Shown: positions 1-7,382, counted from the first letter of the stretch. The stretch is DNA of 17,593 nt from Promethearchaeota archaeon (GCA_014729055.1 WJKO01000171.1:1-17593); one strand, 5' to 3'. Notes: generated by a model from the sequence alone, not told the origin. Translations and numbers: made by a program.

Positions 1-2279
1 GGGATATTTTGTTTGGTTATGGGGAATTTGCAGAAAACAACCACAAATTAGTTCCCTCAGGATTTGTAGAAGAATGGTGGGTCTTAGATTTAGAACGTGC
101 GTTAAAAGATAAGAAAATAAAAATTCAAGATACTTCAATAAAAAATATTGAAGATTTGCCCAATATAAGTATGGAATTCATTAGAAAAATGTTAGAAAAT
201 CCTTTTAAGGTCATTCCGACTGGGCGACAAGCGTTGAATATTTCAGAATACTTTAATATTCCTCTACATCCCGCTTATCTACACCATTTCGGTAATGCAA
301 ATGGTTATGATTTACTTAATTTTCGGCAAAAAATTAAAGATTATTATTTTAAAAACAAATTAGAATTCTCAAAAATTCCTTTACTCCGAATACCCGATGA
401 TGATACTTGCAGAAGTTTCCTATATAATGTATTCTGTCCTCATAAAAAGAAAGAAGGATATTTAGAGCTCGACGAATACATAACTCCAGTTTATATTAAA
501 ATATTTTGTTTGGACAAAAACCTACCGGCTAATGAACTCAAACAAATCGAAAAGATGGGTCAAAATAAGGTTGCTTTAGAGTTATTTCCAAAGCTTACGA
601 AGATAATTGTGAGGGATAAAGCTCCTTATTATATGGGAACTCGAATGGGGAGACCTGAAAAGGCAAAAGAGCGGCAAATGAAGCCTCCAGTGCATGCATT
701 AATACCTTTGGGTCATGATTCAGGTAATAATAGAATATTACAATCCGCACTTGCAAGTTCGGGTGTTGAAGTAGATGTTGTTGTGCGTCAATGTCCCAAA
801 TGTGGGATTATAACGCATGAAAATTTTTGCTACAAATGTGATACACCAACTGATATGAGGCGTTATTGTGATAATTGCAATACGGCATCCGCATTGAATG
901 AGTTGACGTGCCCAAAATGTGGAAGACCAACGCAGTCTTATGCTAAAAGGTTAGTTGATAGCACAGAAACTTTTAATAGATTTCTTGAAGTTATCCAAAC
1001 AAGAAACATACCAAACGTCAAGGGAGTTAAAGGACTTTCTTCCGAATTTAAGATGCCTGAACCCGTAGAAAAAGGAATTCTCAGAGCTAAAAATGATGTT
1101 TGGGTGTTTAAAGACGGAACAATTAGATTTGACGCAATTGACATACCCATGACTCATTTTACGCCACACGAGATCGGCATCTCTGTTAAGAAGATAAAAG
1201 AATTAGGTTATTCACACGATTATAACGGAAAACCTTTGACCAATCCCAATCAAATATGTGAGTTGCGTGTGCAAGACTTTATTGCAACGGAGCATTGTGG
1301 AGACTATTTTGTAAGAGTCGCTAACTTTATTGATGATGAACTGGAATACGTTTACAATATAGACAGATTTTATAATTGCACAGAAAAGGAAGATCTGATC
1401 GGTCACTATTTTGCGGGATTAGCACCCCATACTTCGGCAGCAATCGTTGGTAGATTGATAGGGTTTACTCCTGTAACGGCAGGATATGGACATCCATTTT
1501 GGCATGCTGCAAAAAGACGCAACTGCGATGGAGATGAAGATGGTCTCATGCTCTTGCTGGATTTGTTGATTAATTTTTCTCGGTTTTATCTTCCCGCAAA
1601 AATCGGAGGAAAGATGGACGCGCCTTTAGTATTATCTGTAACTCTCAATCCAAACGAGATCGATAGCGAAGCGTTCAATATTGACACATTATCCCGATAT
1701 GAATTAGATTTCTATGAGAAAACATGGCAATATATCAAGCCAGACAAGATACAGAAAAAAATGGGACTGGTTGAAGCAAGGCTTGGTACAACAGAACAAT
1801 ATGAAGGAATAAAATTTACCCATCCAACAAAAAACATAAATTACGGACCGAAACTTTCTTCATATAAAACAATGGAAACAATGAATGAGAAAATTGACTC
1901 TCAATTGGGATTGGCAGTGAAATTAGAACCAGTAGATGCAGCAGATGTTGTGCGCAAGATTTTACAAAGTCATTTTACACGTGATATTGTGGGTAATTTA
2001 CGATCGTTCTCTGGACAAACGTTTAGATGTCCTAGCTGTGAGACGAAGTATAGAAGAATGCCCTTATCTGGTGTTTGCAATAATTGCGGAGGTGATCTGA
2101 TATTAACGGTGACAAAAGGAGGAATTGTGAAATATTTGGATAAGTCTTTAAAACTCATAAAAGAATTTGATTTAAGCGATTATACGTCTCAAAAGATCGA
2201 GCTAATTAATGAATACGTCCAATCATTAACAGATAACCCTAAAGTAAAACAAATCAAACTATCGAATTGGTTTCAATAA
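1..2279 (+). CDS. polC: DNA polymerase II (PolD) large subunit DP2, C-terminal part, 5' end outside window
   Basis: This is the catalytic subunit of the archaeal replicative polymerase PolD. The frame is open to the left edge (Gly-Asp-Ile precede the first TTG at 9), so the TTG is internal and the N-terminal part is missing; about 757 residues remain. The conserved YGEF-ENNH-LVPS-EEWW stretch of DP2 is at the very start. A cysteine-rich zinc region with several CPKCG/CDNC-type pairs lies at about nt 790-925. The catalytic aspartate motif NCDGDED is at nt 1521-1541, followed by the conserved KIGGKMDAPLVL block. A last zinc knuckle (CPSC...CNNC) is at about nt 2027-2090. The C-terminus ends in QIKLSNWF, a PCNA-interacting peptide. 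No intein interrupts the visible catalytic region. The family assignment is secure. The next gene converges on it after a 14-nt gap. Confidence 0.97.
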   Translation, partial: DILFGYGEFAENNHKLVPSGFVEEWWVLDLERALKDKKIKIQDTSIKNIEDLPNISMEFIRKMLENPFKVIPTGRQALNISEYFNIPLHPAYLHHFGNANGYDLLNFRQKIKDYYFKNKLEFSKIPLLRIPDDDTCRSFLYNVFCPHKKKEGYLELDEYITPVYIKIFCLDKNLPANELKQIEKMGQNKVALELFPKLTKIIVRDKAPYYMGTRMGRPEKAKERQMKPPVHALIPLGHDSGNNRILQSALASSGVEVDVVVRQCPKCGIITHENFCYKCDTPTDMRRYCDNCNTASALNELTCPKCGRPTQSYAKRLVDSTETFNRFLEVIQTRNIPNVKGVKGLSSEFKMPEPVEKGILRAKNDVWVFKDGTIRFDAIDIPMTHFTPHEIGISVKKIKELGYSHDYNGKPLTNPNQICELRVQDFIATEHCGDYFVRVANFIDDELEYVYNIDRFYNCTEKEDLIGHYFAGLAPHTSAAIVGRLIGFTPVTAGYGHPFWHAAKRRNCDGDEDGLMLLLDLLINFSRFYLPAKIGGKMDAPLVLSVTLNPNEIDSEAFNIDTLSRYELDFYEKTWQYIKPDKIQKKMGLVEARLGTTEQYEGIKFTHPTKNINYGPKLSSYKTMETMNEKIDSQLGLAVKLEPVDAADVVRKILQSHFTRDIVGNLRSFSGQTFRCPSCETKYRRMPLSGVCNNCGGDLILTVTKGGIVKYLDKSLKLIKEFDLSDYTSQKIELINEYVQSLTDNPKVKQIKLSNWFQ

Positions 2280-2293
2280 TTACCTCATCGAAA

Positions 2294-2794
2294 TCAATAC
2301 TCACACTCATCGAAATCGGCGCAATAATCATCAAATTCATCTATAAAATCTTGGACATAGTCCATTACATAATCCTCACGAGATCTGGAGGACGGTTCGA
2401 ATTCTTGTTTGATATTTCCCCTAATATTCTCTATGTTAAATCCGATAACCTTTGATTTCAACACTTTAAATCCATAATCTGTTATACGATAAATCTTCTT
2501 AGTCTTTTTCGACTTAGATGATCGTGAAGTAATGCGCTCGCAAATTTCATCTTCTTCATAGATATTAAAAATTTCTCGCACAATTTTATGAATTATTGCA
2601 TATTTTGTTTTTTTCTTGTTTAACTTATTAAGGACGACTTTTGCTATCTGAGTCGTCGGGAAAACATTTGAACGAAACTTGTTGTGTGTATCAATTACGT
2701 AATTAGCAATAATCCATTCAAATCCTTCACTTTTTTCCAGTAACTTTCTTATGCCCTTTTCGTAAGACGAAAGATTCTGCTTTTTTTTATCCAA
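2294..2794 (-). CDS. Small winged-helix-like protein with acidic C-terminal tail, unknown function
   Basis: I do not recognise a family. The product is about 166 residues, Lys-rich at the N-terminus. A central helical region (about residues 25-105) ends in a beta-like segment (KIYRITDYGFKVL), the pattern of a winged helix. The last ~30 residues are strongly acidic (EDYVMDYVQDFIDEFDDY). I chose the TTG at 2794 because GGAGGA (2806-2801) lies exactly 6 nt upstream of it; the longer frame starting with TTG at 2812 would place that Shine-Dalgarno inside the coding region. It faces PolD DP2 tail to tail. A DNA-binding or transcription-related role is a guess from fold pattern only. The acidic tail could mimic nucleic acid or bind a basic partner. 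Confidence 0.72.
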   Translation of the reverse strand: MDKKKQNLSSYEKGIRKLLEKSEGFEWIIANYVIDTHNKFRSNVFPTTQIAKVVLNKLNKKKTKYAIIHKIVREIFNIYEEDEICERITSRSSKSKKTKKIYRITDYGFKVLKSKVIGFNIENIRGNIKQEFEPSSRSREDYVMDYVQDFIDEFDDYCADFDECEY

Positions 2795-2800
2795 TTTGTA

Positions 2801-2806
2801 TCCTCC
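2801..2806 (-). promoter_or_regulatory. Shine-Dalgarno GGAGGA that fixes a TTG start
   Basis: On the minus strand GGAGGA is followed after 6 nt by TTG (2794-2792). The match to the archaeal anti-SD and the standard spacing support the TTG over the upstream TTG at 2812. Confidence 0.65.
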
Positions 2807-2989
2807 ATTCAAAAAAAATAAGCTGAGTATATTGACTCTGAAATCTATCTATAATTCTAGATTTACAAGGAGTATATATATTTTAAGAATAACAAATATT
2901 TTGAAATTTAATAAAATCAAAACAAAATATAAAATTGCACTAAACCAAAAATAAAATAAAGAGTTACGTAAATTGTAGATTATGTTAAA

Positions 2990-3022
2990 CAGCTTTCTCT
3001 AAAAGCTGATGTGATTTTTTTT
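2990..3022 (+). terminator. Perfect 7-bp hairpin followed by T8 tract upstream of the GTPase promoter
   Basis: CAGCTTT (2990-2996) and AAAGCTG (3002-3008) form a 7-bp stem with a 5-nt loop, then T8 at 3015-3022. It resembles an intrinsic terminator on the plus strand, but no plus-strand gene ends just upstream. It sits only a few bases before the TATA box of the Roadblock-GTPase gene. It could instead be an operator or the end of a short unannotated transcript from the 2795-2990 spacer, in which I see no convincing ORF. Confidence 0.4.
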
Positions 3023-3026
3023 ATTG

Positions 3027-3038
3027 AAAATATATAAT
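3027..3038 (+). promoter_or_regulatory. TATA box of the Roadblock-GTPase gene (leaderless)
   Basis: AAAATATATAAT is centred about 26 nt before the ATG at 3059. That is the usual archaeal TATA-to-start-site distance, so transcription should begin at or next to the start codon. Confidence 0.6.
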
Positions 3039-3043
3039 CTATA

Positions 3044-3067
3044 GGTTGATTGGTTGATATGGTTGAT
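3044..3067 (+). repeat. Three GGTTGAT direct repeats spanning the start codon
   Basis: GGTTGAT occurs at 3044-3050, 3052-3058 and 3061-3067, with the ATG at 3059 between copies two and three. It explains why two starts (TTG 3050, ATG 3059) encode the same Met-Val-Asp beginning. It may be a small duplication or a protein-binding element over the start site. Confidence 0.5.
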
Positions 3068-4060
3068 ACGAAAAGACTGAAAGCACTCTTGGATTGGTAC
3101 GCTGCAGTTTGTGATGATATTGTGGCAATAGTCATCGCAGATCGACATGGCTTATTAATGGCGAGTAAAATTAAAGATAGTAGTATTGATGATTCCACTG
3201 TGGGGGGGTTAAGCGCAATGGTCGAGCCAGTTCTTAAACGAATATCGACTGAGTTTCAGTCAACCGGCTTCGGTGCGAGTGTAATCGATGTAGATGACTA
3301 CCGGTTAATGTTTATAGAAGCAGGTCCACACGCGTTATTGATTACAATAACCGATCTACTAGCTTCAATCGATGATGTCTTTCCTTATGCATACATTGCA
3401 TCAGAAAAAGCAGCAAGAATTTTCGATGGAAGACCAACTTCACCAGTAATTCCAAAAATTCCAAAGCGAGGATGCATTGATCTCGGACAATCAAAAGAAG
3501 ATATCAAACAACTTGAAGCACAAGGGATATATGCTTATAAAATAATATTAGGAGGAGACGGTGAAGTTGGAAAAACCAGCCTAATTCAAACATTTATTCA
3601 AGGGCAATTCCAATCGGATTACAAAGCAACGATCGGCACAAGTATAATGAAAAAAGAGTGCGAATTTGAGAATTTAGAGGCAACTGTGCGGTTCGTTATT
3701 TGGGATCTCGCTGGTCAAAAACAGTTTACACGCGTTCGACAGCAATATCTACTCGATGCGAAAGGGGGTTTTTTAGTTTTTGATGTCACGAGAAAAGAGA
3801 CATTTGAAAACATTAAAAGATGGCACAAGGAGACCCTTAAAGGGGCTGGGGAAAACGTTGTACTAATGTTAATTGGAAACAAAATTGATCTTGTTGATAA
3901 AAGGCAAGTAACTAAGGAAGAGGGAGAAGCTCTAGCTAAGGATTTAGATGTCCCTTATTTTGAAACGTCTGCTTTAAATAAAGATATAGTAGAAGAAGGT
4001 TTTAATCTTCTGGCTTTTCAGCTAATCCAAGACAAGATCAGTGTTAAAAAGAAAGAATAA
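3059..4060 (+). CDS. Roadblock/LC7 domain fused to Rab/Ras-like small GTPase
   Basis: The product is a 333-residue two-domain protein. Residues ~3-115 form a Roadblock/LC7-type alpha-beta domain (LKALLDWYAAVCDDIVAIVI with a later hydrophobic strand-helix pattern), the family that in other proteins acts as GTPase regulator or scaffold. A ~40-residue linker leads to a complete small GTPase. It has the P-loop GDGEVGKT (166-173), the switch I Thr191 in ATIG, WDLAGQ (215-220) with the Gln equivalent to Ras Gln61, NKID (274-277) and ETSA (302-305). The C-terminus is KKKE, with no CaaX or double-Cys prenylation signal. The ATG at 3059 was chosen over TTG 3050 because the TATA box predicts a start site there. 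The GTPase should be active and the protein cytosolic or peripheral. Roadblock-GTPase combinations are typical of Asgard archaea. It converges with the winged-helix gene after 27 nt. Confidence 0.93.
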   Translation: MVDTKRLKALLDWYAAVCDDIVAIVIADRHGLLMASKIKDSSIDDSTVGGLSAMVEPVLKRISTEFQSTGFGASVIDVDDYRLMFIEAGPHALLITITDLLASIDDVFPYAYIASEKAARIFDGRPTSPVIPKIPKRGCIDLGQSKEDIKQLEAQGIYAYKIILGGDGEVGKTSLIQTFIQGQFQSDYKATIGTSIMKKECEFENLEATVRFVIWDLAGQKQFTRVRQQYLLDAKGGFLVFDVTRKETFENIKRWHKETLKGAGENVVLMLIGNKIDLVDKRQVTKEEGEALAKDLDVPYFETSALNKDIVEEGFNLLAFQLIQDKISVKKKE

Positions 4061-4087
4061 GGCTATCTTTATCTCATCAAACTATGA

Positions 4088-4900
4088 TCAATCTGTTTCA
4101 CCAGGAAATTCACTAAACGGATGCAATTTTGTGTATTTATCTTTTAAAATATTTAACGCATCTATTGCTAGTTCTTTCGGGATTTTCTCATTTCTACGCT
4201 GCTCTAATATCTTATTTATCATATATTCCGGAAACAATTCGACAAGCTCAATATCTGTTAAAAGTATCACATATACTTGGGGTTTATTTCCCCCAAGCTT
4301 TTTGGGATTTTGTTCCAAAATTACGAAATTCCTCTCCGAAAGATATGCAATTACTTCTTTATAAGATTTTAGGTCCGAGAAATACTTTAAAAGAGACTTT
4401 GGGGGTTTATCTAATGTAGTGATTTGGTCGCGTAAAAAGTCGACAACTATGAAATATTCTTTTCTGTTAAATATTTGTAAAACATCTGGATCATCACCGA
4501 AGCTTTTATTTCTTTTGTATTTTTGGAAGAATAAGACTAAATTTCTCTTATAAGATTCCCTGATTTGAGGATGAAAATTTTTATGAGCTAAAATCTCTTG
4601 GATCTCTATTGAAGGTTTTCTAATAGATAAGAAATCGTTTACAAGCAAAATAAACTGATCTTTTTCGGACAATGTGGATTCAGGATCCAACTGCGATTCT
4701 TTTGCTATTATTCTAATGAAATTTAGATTTTTAAGGGATTCTAAAATGGACTGTATGTCGATTTTATCGTGAGAGAAACGAGCATTAATTAATTTCTTGA
4801 ACGTTGATACCCGCATGAGTCCATTACGTAGTTTTCGTATTGCATAATGATACACTTGATCAGATAACAACTCGGCTATTTCAAATTGGGTTAAAGGCAT
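4088..4900 (-). CDS. Predicted tandem winged-helix-like protein, unknown function
   Basis: The product has 270 residues and no recognised family. Residues ~8-65 (FEIAELLSDQVYHYAIRKL... to LKNLNFIRII) and ~165-225 (a helix-rich stretch ending LSERNFVILEQ) each show the helix-helix-recognition-helix-wing pattern of a winged helix, separated by a charged helical middle (~80-150). There is no signal peptide, membrane segment or cysteine cluster. The ATG start has AAAGGAG (4913-4907) 6 nt upstream and a TATA box at 4941-4950, which predicts a leader of about 20 nt. It is divergent from the aminotransferase gene and tail to tail with the Roadblock-GTPase gene. It could be a transcription regulator of either neighbour. 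Tandem winged helices also occur in ESCRT-II-type scaffolds, but nothing here is specific enough to claim that. Confidence 0.78.
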   Translation of the reverse strand: MPLTQFEIAELLSDQVYHYAIRKLRNGLMRVSTFKKLINARFSHDKIDIQSILESLKNLNFIRIIAKESQLDPESTLSEKDQFILLVNDFLSIRKPSIEIQEILAHKNFHPQIRESYKRNLVLFFQKYKRNKSFGDDPDVLQIFNRKEYFIVVDFLRDQITTLDKPPKSLLKYFSDLKSYKEVIAYLSERNFVILEQNPKKLGGNKPQVYVILLTDIELVELFPEYMINKILEQRRNEKIPKELAIDALNILKDKYTKLHPFSEFPGETD

Positions 4901-4940
4901 TATTTTCTCCTTTAGTTTTTTTCTTAAAAGATTGTTTTGA

Positions 4941-4950
4941 TTATATATAA
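4941..4950 (-). promoter_or_regulatory. Palindromic TATA box TTATATATAA
   Basis: It lies about 46 nt before the ATG at 4900. A start site ~27 nt downstream leaves a leader of about 20 nt that includes the AAAGGAG ribosome binding site. Being palindromic, it cannot assign direction by itself. Confidence 0.5.
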
Positions 4951-4990
4951 ATTCTAAATGCTAAAATTAGAAGTAGTTTTAAATTCTAAA
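4949..4990. repeat. Pair of AAATTCTAAA direct repeats in divergent promoter region
   Basis: The identical 10-mers at 4949-4958 and 4981-4990 start 32 bp apart, about three helical turns. They sit between the two TATA boxes of the divergent winged-helix and aminotransferase genes, so one regulator could act on both. The low complexity of the region makes chance recurrence possible. Confidence 0.35.
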
Positions 4991-4993
4991 AAA

Positions 4994-5004
4994 TTTTGTA
5001 TAAT
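4994..5004 (+). promoter_or_regulatory. TATA box of the DegT-family gene
   Basis: TTTTGTATAAT is centred about 30 nt before the ATG at 5031 and 22 nt before the GTG at 5022. This distance favours the ATG and a leader of only a few bases. Confidence 0.5.
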
Positions 5005-5030
5005 CACAATAAACGAATCACGTGAACAAA

Positions 5031-6254
5031 ATGGCATTTAAAGACCAAGAAAAAATCAGAGAGAAATATCCCGAATGGCCGCAATACGATGAAGAGGATA
5101 TAAAAGCGGTCAGCGATGTAGTAAAGTCTGGAAAATGGTGGATAGGGGCTCCCGCAGTCCATATTGGAGAAAATGGTTGGAAATTCCAAGAAGAATTTGG
5201 CGAAATGCAAGAGTCTAAATATACTTTTGCATGCACTAACGGTACTCATGCAATTGAAATAGCATTATCTGCACTTGATATAGGATTAGGGGATGAAGTA
5301 ATTTGTCCTGTTACCAGTTTTGTGGCTACTGCCAGTGCTATTGTTGCAACGAATGCAGTGCCGATTTTCTGCGATGTTCATCCAGAAACCTTTAATATCG
5401 ATCATCGAAAAATAGAAGAACTTATTACAGAACGAACGAAGGCAATTGTACCCGTGCATTTAGGAGGTATGCCTTGTCAAATGGATGAGATTGTAAAGAT
5501 CGCTGAAAAACATAACCTAAGAGTTGTAGAAGATAGTGCACATTCCCATGGCAGCAGATTTAAAGGTAAAAGGTTAGGCAATTGGGGTGACGTTGGTACT
5601 TTCAGTATGCAAGCAAGTAAAGTCTTAACATCTGGAGAGGGGGGTTGCGTTATTTGTAATGATGATGATGTTGCTGATGCAATCTATTCATATTTAGATG
5701 CAGGAAGAAAGCCAGGAGAGTATTTTTATGACCATTATGTGTATGGATCAAATTACAGAATTCCTGAATTATGTGCTGCTTTATTAAGAACACAATTAAA
5801 AAAGTTCCCCGCGCAACATAAGAAAAGAAATGAAAACGGTCCATATTTACGAGATATTCTGGATGAAATTGACGGCATTACGTGTCAAAAACGTTCGAAT
5901 GATGTTGATGAATGCGGTTATTATGTTTTTCCAGTAAAGTTCGATCCTGATAAATTTGGTGGAATAACCAAGAAGGAGTTTTACCAATATCTCAATGACC
6001 ACGGCATACCAACGGATGATGATTACCCACCAATGCATCAATTAGGTCTATTTAAGAATGTGAAACTAAAGAAGGGTATAGATTATTCAAATGCTAACTG
6101 GGGAGGTCTTAAATCTGATGATAAATTCTGGCCAGTGGCAGTTGATGTTTTCAATCATTCGTTTGAATTCCCTCAAGAACTATTATTAGGTACAAAACCG
6201 CAGATGGATTTTATTGCAGAAACAATTAGAAATTTGCAAAAAGAGAGATTGTAA
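5031..6254 (+). CDS. DegT/DnrJ/EryC1/StrS-family PLP-dependent aminotransferase
   Basis: The product is a 407-residue fold-type I aminotransferase of the sugar/cyclitol aminotransferase family. It probably transfers an amino group to a keto-sugar or keto-cyclitol using PLP. Visible landmarks are GKWWIG near the N-terminus, the cofactor phosphate loop TNGTHAIEIAL (~69-79), DEVICPVTSFVATASAI, the PLP-binding acid in VVEDSAH (Asp168), and the Schiff-base lysine in FSMQASKVLTSGEGG (Lys197). YGSNYRIPELCAALL closes the PLP site region. Length is normal for the family. The FSMQASK/TSGEGG form recalls AHBA-synthase/scyllo-inosamine-type members more than WecE-type ones, but the substrate cannot be read. 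No sugar-nucleotide genes adjoin it. The start is ATG 5031 (GTG 5022 possible), judged by TATA spacing and the lack of an SD. Confidence 0.92.
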   Translation: MAFKDQEKIREKYPEWPQYDEEDIKAVSDVVKSGKWWIGAPAVHIGENGWKFQEEFGEMQESKYTFACTNGTHAIEIALSALDIGLGDEVICPVTSFVATASAIVATNAVPIFCDVHPETFNIDHRKIEELITERTKAIVPVHLGGMPCQMDEIVKIAEKHNLRVVEDSAHSHGSRFKGKRLGNWGDVGTFSMQASKVLTSGEGGCVICNDDDVADAIYSYLDAGRKPGEYFYDHYVYGSNYRIPELCAALLRTQLKKFPAQHKKRNENGPYLRDILDEIDGITCQKRSNDVDECGYYVFPVKFDPDKFGGITKKEFYQYLNDHGIPTDDDYPPMHQLGLFKNVKLKKGIDYSNANWGGLKSDDKFWPVAVDVFNHSFEFPQELLLGTKPQMDFIAETIRNLQKERL

Positions 6255-6312
6255 AAATTGAAAATTGAAAATAATTCTTTTCTATTATTTATAACATGTT
6301 CGCTTATTCTCA

Positions 6313-7287
6313 TTAGGATAACAATAACAGTAGTTTGGATATTAACTCGTTCTTCTGATCCAATTCACGTTCTTTATTTTGTAACTGTCCAGCGATCTTG
6401 CTGACTAGAGAGAGCATTTTTTCAAATACATTTACTTTACGCTCTAAATATTTGATTATCTTTTCTGGGTCTTCAGAGCTGGGCTTATTAGGCATCCTCT
6501 CTTCCAGTTTCTTGAGATCATTAACAAGTTTTGAAGTCGAAATTTTAACCTTAGGTGACATTAATTTCGGTGTTTTTTTCTCTACTTGCTTAATCTTATC
6601 TACGGGAGATGCACCAGCGAATGGATCTGCGGGTGCAGATTCAGCGGTTCCAATTGCATTTTGAGAGCCAGATGTGCTAGCATTACTACCAAAGGGATCA
6701 GCATTCTCTTTAACGCTTTTCCTAAATGCTTCTTCATCAAATTTTAAATCATCGGGTACTTCCTCATCAGACACTGTAGCTAAGAGATCGTCAAAGAGGT
6801 CTTTCTCTTCTGTTTTTTTAATTTTTTCGCTAATTGAAGTGGTAGTTTCAATTTCTTTAGGTTTGGGACCCGCTCCCTTCTTCCTGTCAATTTTTATCTC
6901 ATCGAATTTGTTATCTCTTAGTAATTTATACATGTCATGAAAATACATATCAAATTCTGCATCTTCTAAACGAATCAACAGATTATTGCATATTTTTCTA
7001 AGAGGTTTTTCGTAATCATCGGGCTTTTCACCAGGTGCTAAAATAGCAGCAACAGCATAATTCGGTTTACCAACATAAGGACTATTATACCCGCCAGAAT
7101 AAAATGATGCAATTCGAAAATCTTGCGTAGTTATAAACTGAAAATTTGCTTGAGTATCTCTAAATCTATGAAGATTATATAGATTCATTAAATTTTGTTC
7201 GTCAATTTCGATATCGCTGGGAATTGAATCCAACATATAAGCGCCGACATCATTTCTCCAAGCGATAATAACAAGAGCTTCTACCAT
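6313..7287 (-). CDS. Longin/Roadblock-like N-terminal domain, disordered linker, C-terminal coiled coil
   Basis: The product has 324 residues and no firm family name. Residues 1-~130 have a compact alpha-beta pattern: a first strand ALVIIAW, a helix around 30-42, strands FQFITTQDFRIASFY and NYAVAAIL, then the helix DYEKPLRKICNNLLIRL. This resembles the longin/Roadblock superfamily of GTPase-binding domains. Residues ~131-250 are a low-complexity Lys/Glu/Ser/Pro-rich linker, with repeated DPFG/ADPFAG-type segments. Residues ~275-324 form a leucine-rich amphipathic helix (EKIIKYLERKVNVFEKML ... ISKLLLLLS), probably a coiled coil; there is no transmembrane segment. The start is the ATG at 7287; AGGTTGG lies a few bases upstream but is a poor SD. 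It lies downstream of the two V4R genes on the same strand, with its own inverted repeat in the spacer. The longin call is pattern-based and moderate. Confidence 0.75.
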   Translation of the reverse strand: MVEALVIIAWRNDVGAYMLDSIPSDIEIDEQNLMNLYNLHRFRDTQANFQFITTQDFRIASFYSGGYNSPYVGKPNYAVAAILAPGEKPDDYEKPLRKICNNLLIRLEDAEFDMYFHDMYKLLRDNKFDEIKIDRKKGAGPKPKEIETTTSISEKIKKTEEKDLFDDLLATVSDEEVPDDLKFDEEAFRKSVKENADPFGSNASTSGSQNAIGTAESAPADPFAGASPVDKIKQVEKKTPKLMSPKVKISTSKLVNDLKKLEERMPNKPSSEDPEKIIKYLERKVNVFEKMLSLVSKIAGQLQNKERELDQKNELISKLLLLLS

Positions 7288-7352
7288 TTTTAACCAACCT
7301 ATTGATTGTAAGTTTTCTTAATTTAACTTTTCTGCTTGTAAACAAATAAATC

Positions 7353-7382
7353 TATGTAAATATCTTATTTCAGATTTACATA
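7353..7382. promoter_or_regulatory. 9-bp inverted repeat, candidate operator upstream of the longin-like gene
   Basis: TATGTAAAT (7353-7361) and ATTTACATA (7374-7382) are perfect inverted arms with a 12-nt spacer. The arm centres are about 21 bp apart, two helical turns, as for a dimeric DNA-binding regulator. It lies in the 159-nt spacer between the long V4R gene and the longin-like gene, ~65-95 nt before the latter's ATG. No T-tract follows to suggest a terminator. Confidence 0.5.

Noticed and set aside
1400..1700. Possible intein in the PolD catalytic region, a known insertion site in some archaea
   Set aside because: NCDGDED and the following KIGGKMDAPLVL block are contiguous, so no intein is present in the visible part.
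2267..2455. 62-codon plus-strand frame overlapping the end of PolD
   Set aside because: It lies antisense to the acidic tail of the winged-helix-like gene, begins inside the PolD C-terminus and shows only low-complexity Ile/Ser residues; treated as a shadow frame.
2795..3058. Small RNA or tRNA gene in the longest spacer
   Set aside because: There is no tRNA cloverleaf or known RNA motif; apart from the hairpin at 2990-3022, the TATA box and AT-rich runs I see nothing.
4041..4419. Two overlapping plus-strand frames after the GTPase gene
   Set aside because: Both are antisense to the tandem winged-helix-like gene, which has a good SD and promoter; their compositions are those of reverse-complement shadows.
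3059..6254. GTPase and aminotransferase as one operon
   Set aside because: An opposite-strand gene of 813 bases lies between them and the aminotransferase has its own TATA box.
6255..6312. Repeat AAAATTGAAAATTGAAAAT after the aminotransferase gene
   Set aside because: It is a short A/T-rich slippage-like run in a convergent spacer, without stem or T-tract clear enough to call a terminator.
6313..7287. True SNARE protein
   Set aside because: The longin-like plus coil order is suggestive, but there is no C-terminal membrane anchor and I cannot identify the central Gln/Arg layer of a SNARE helix.
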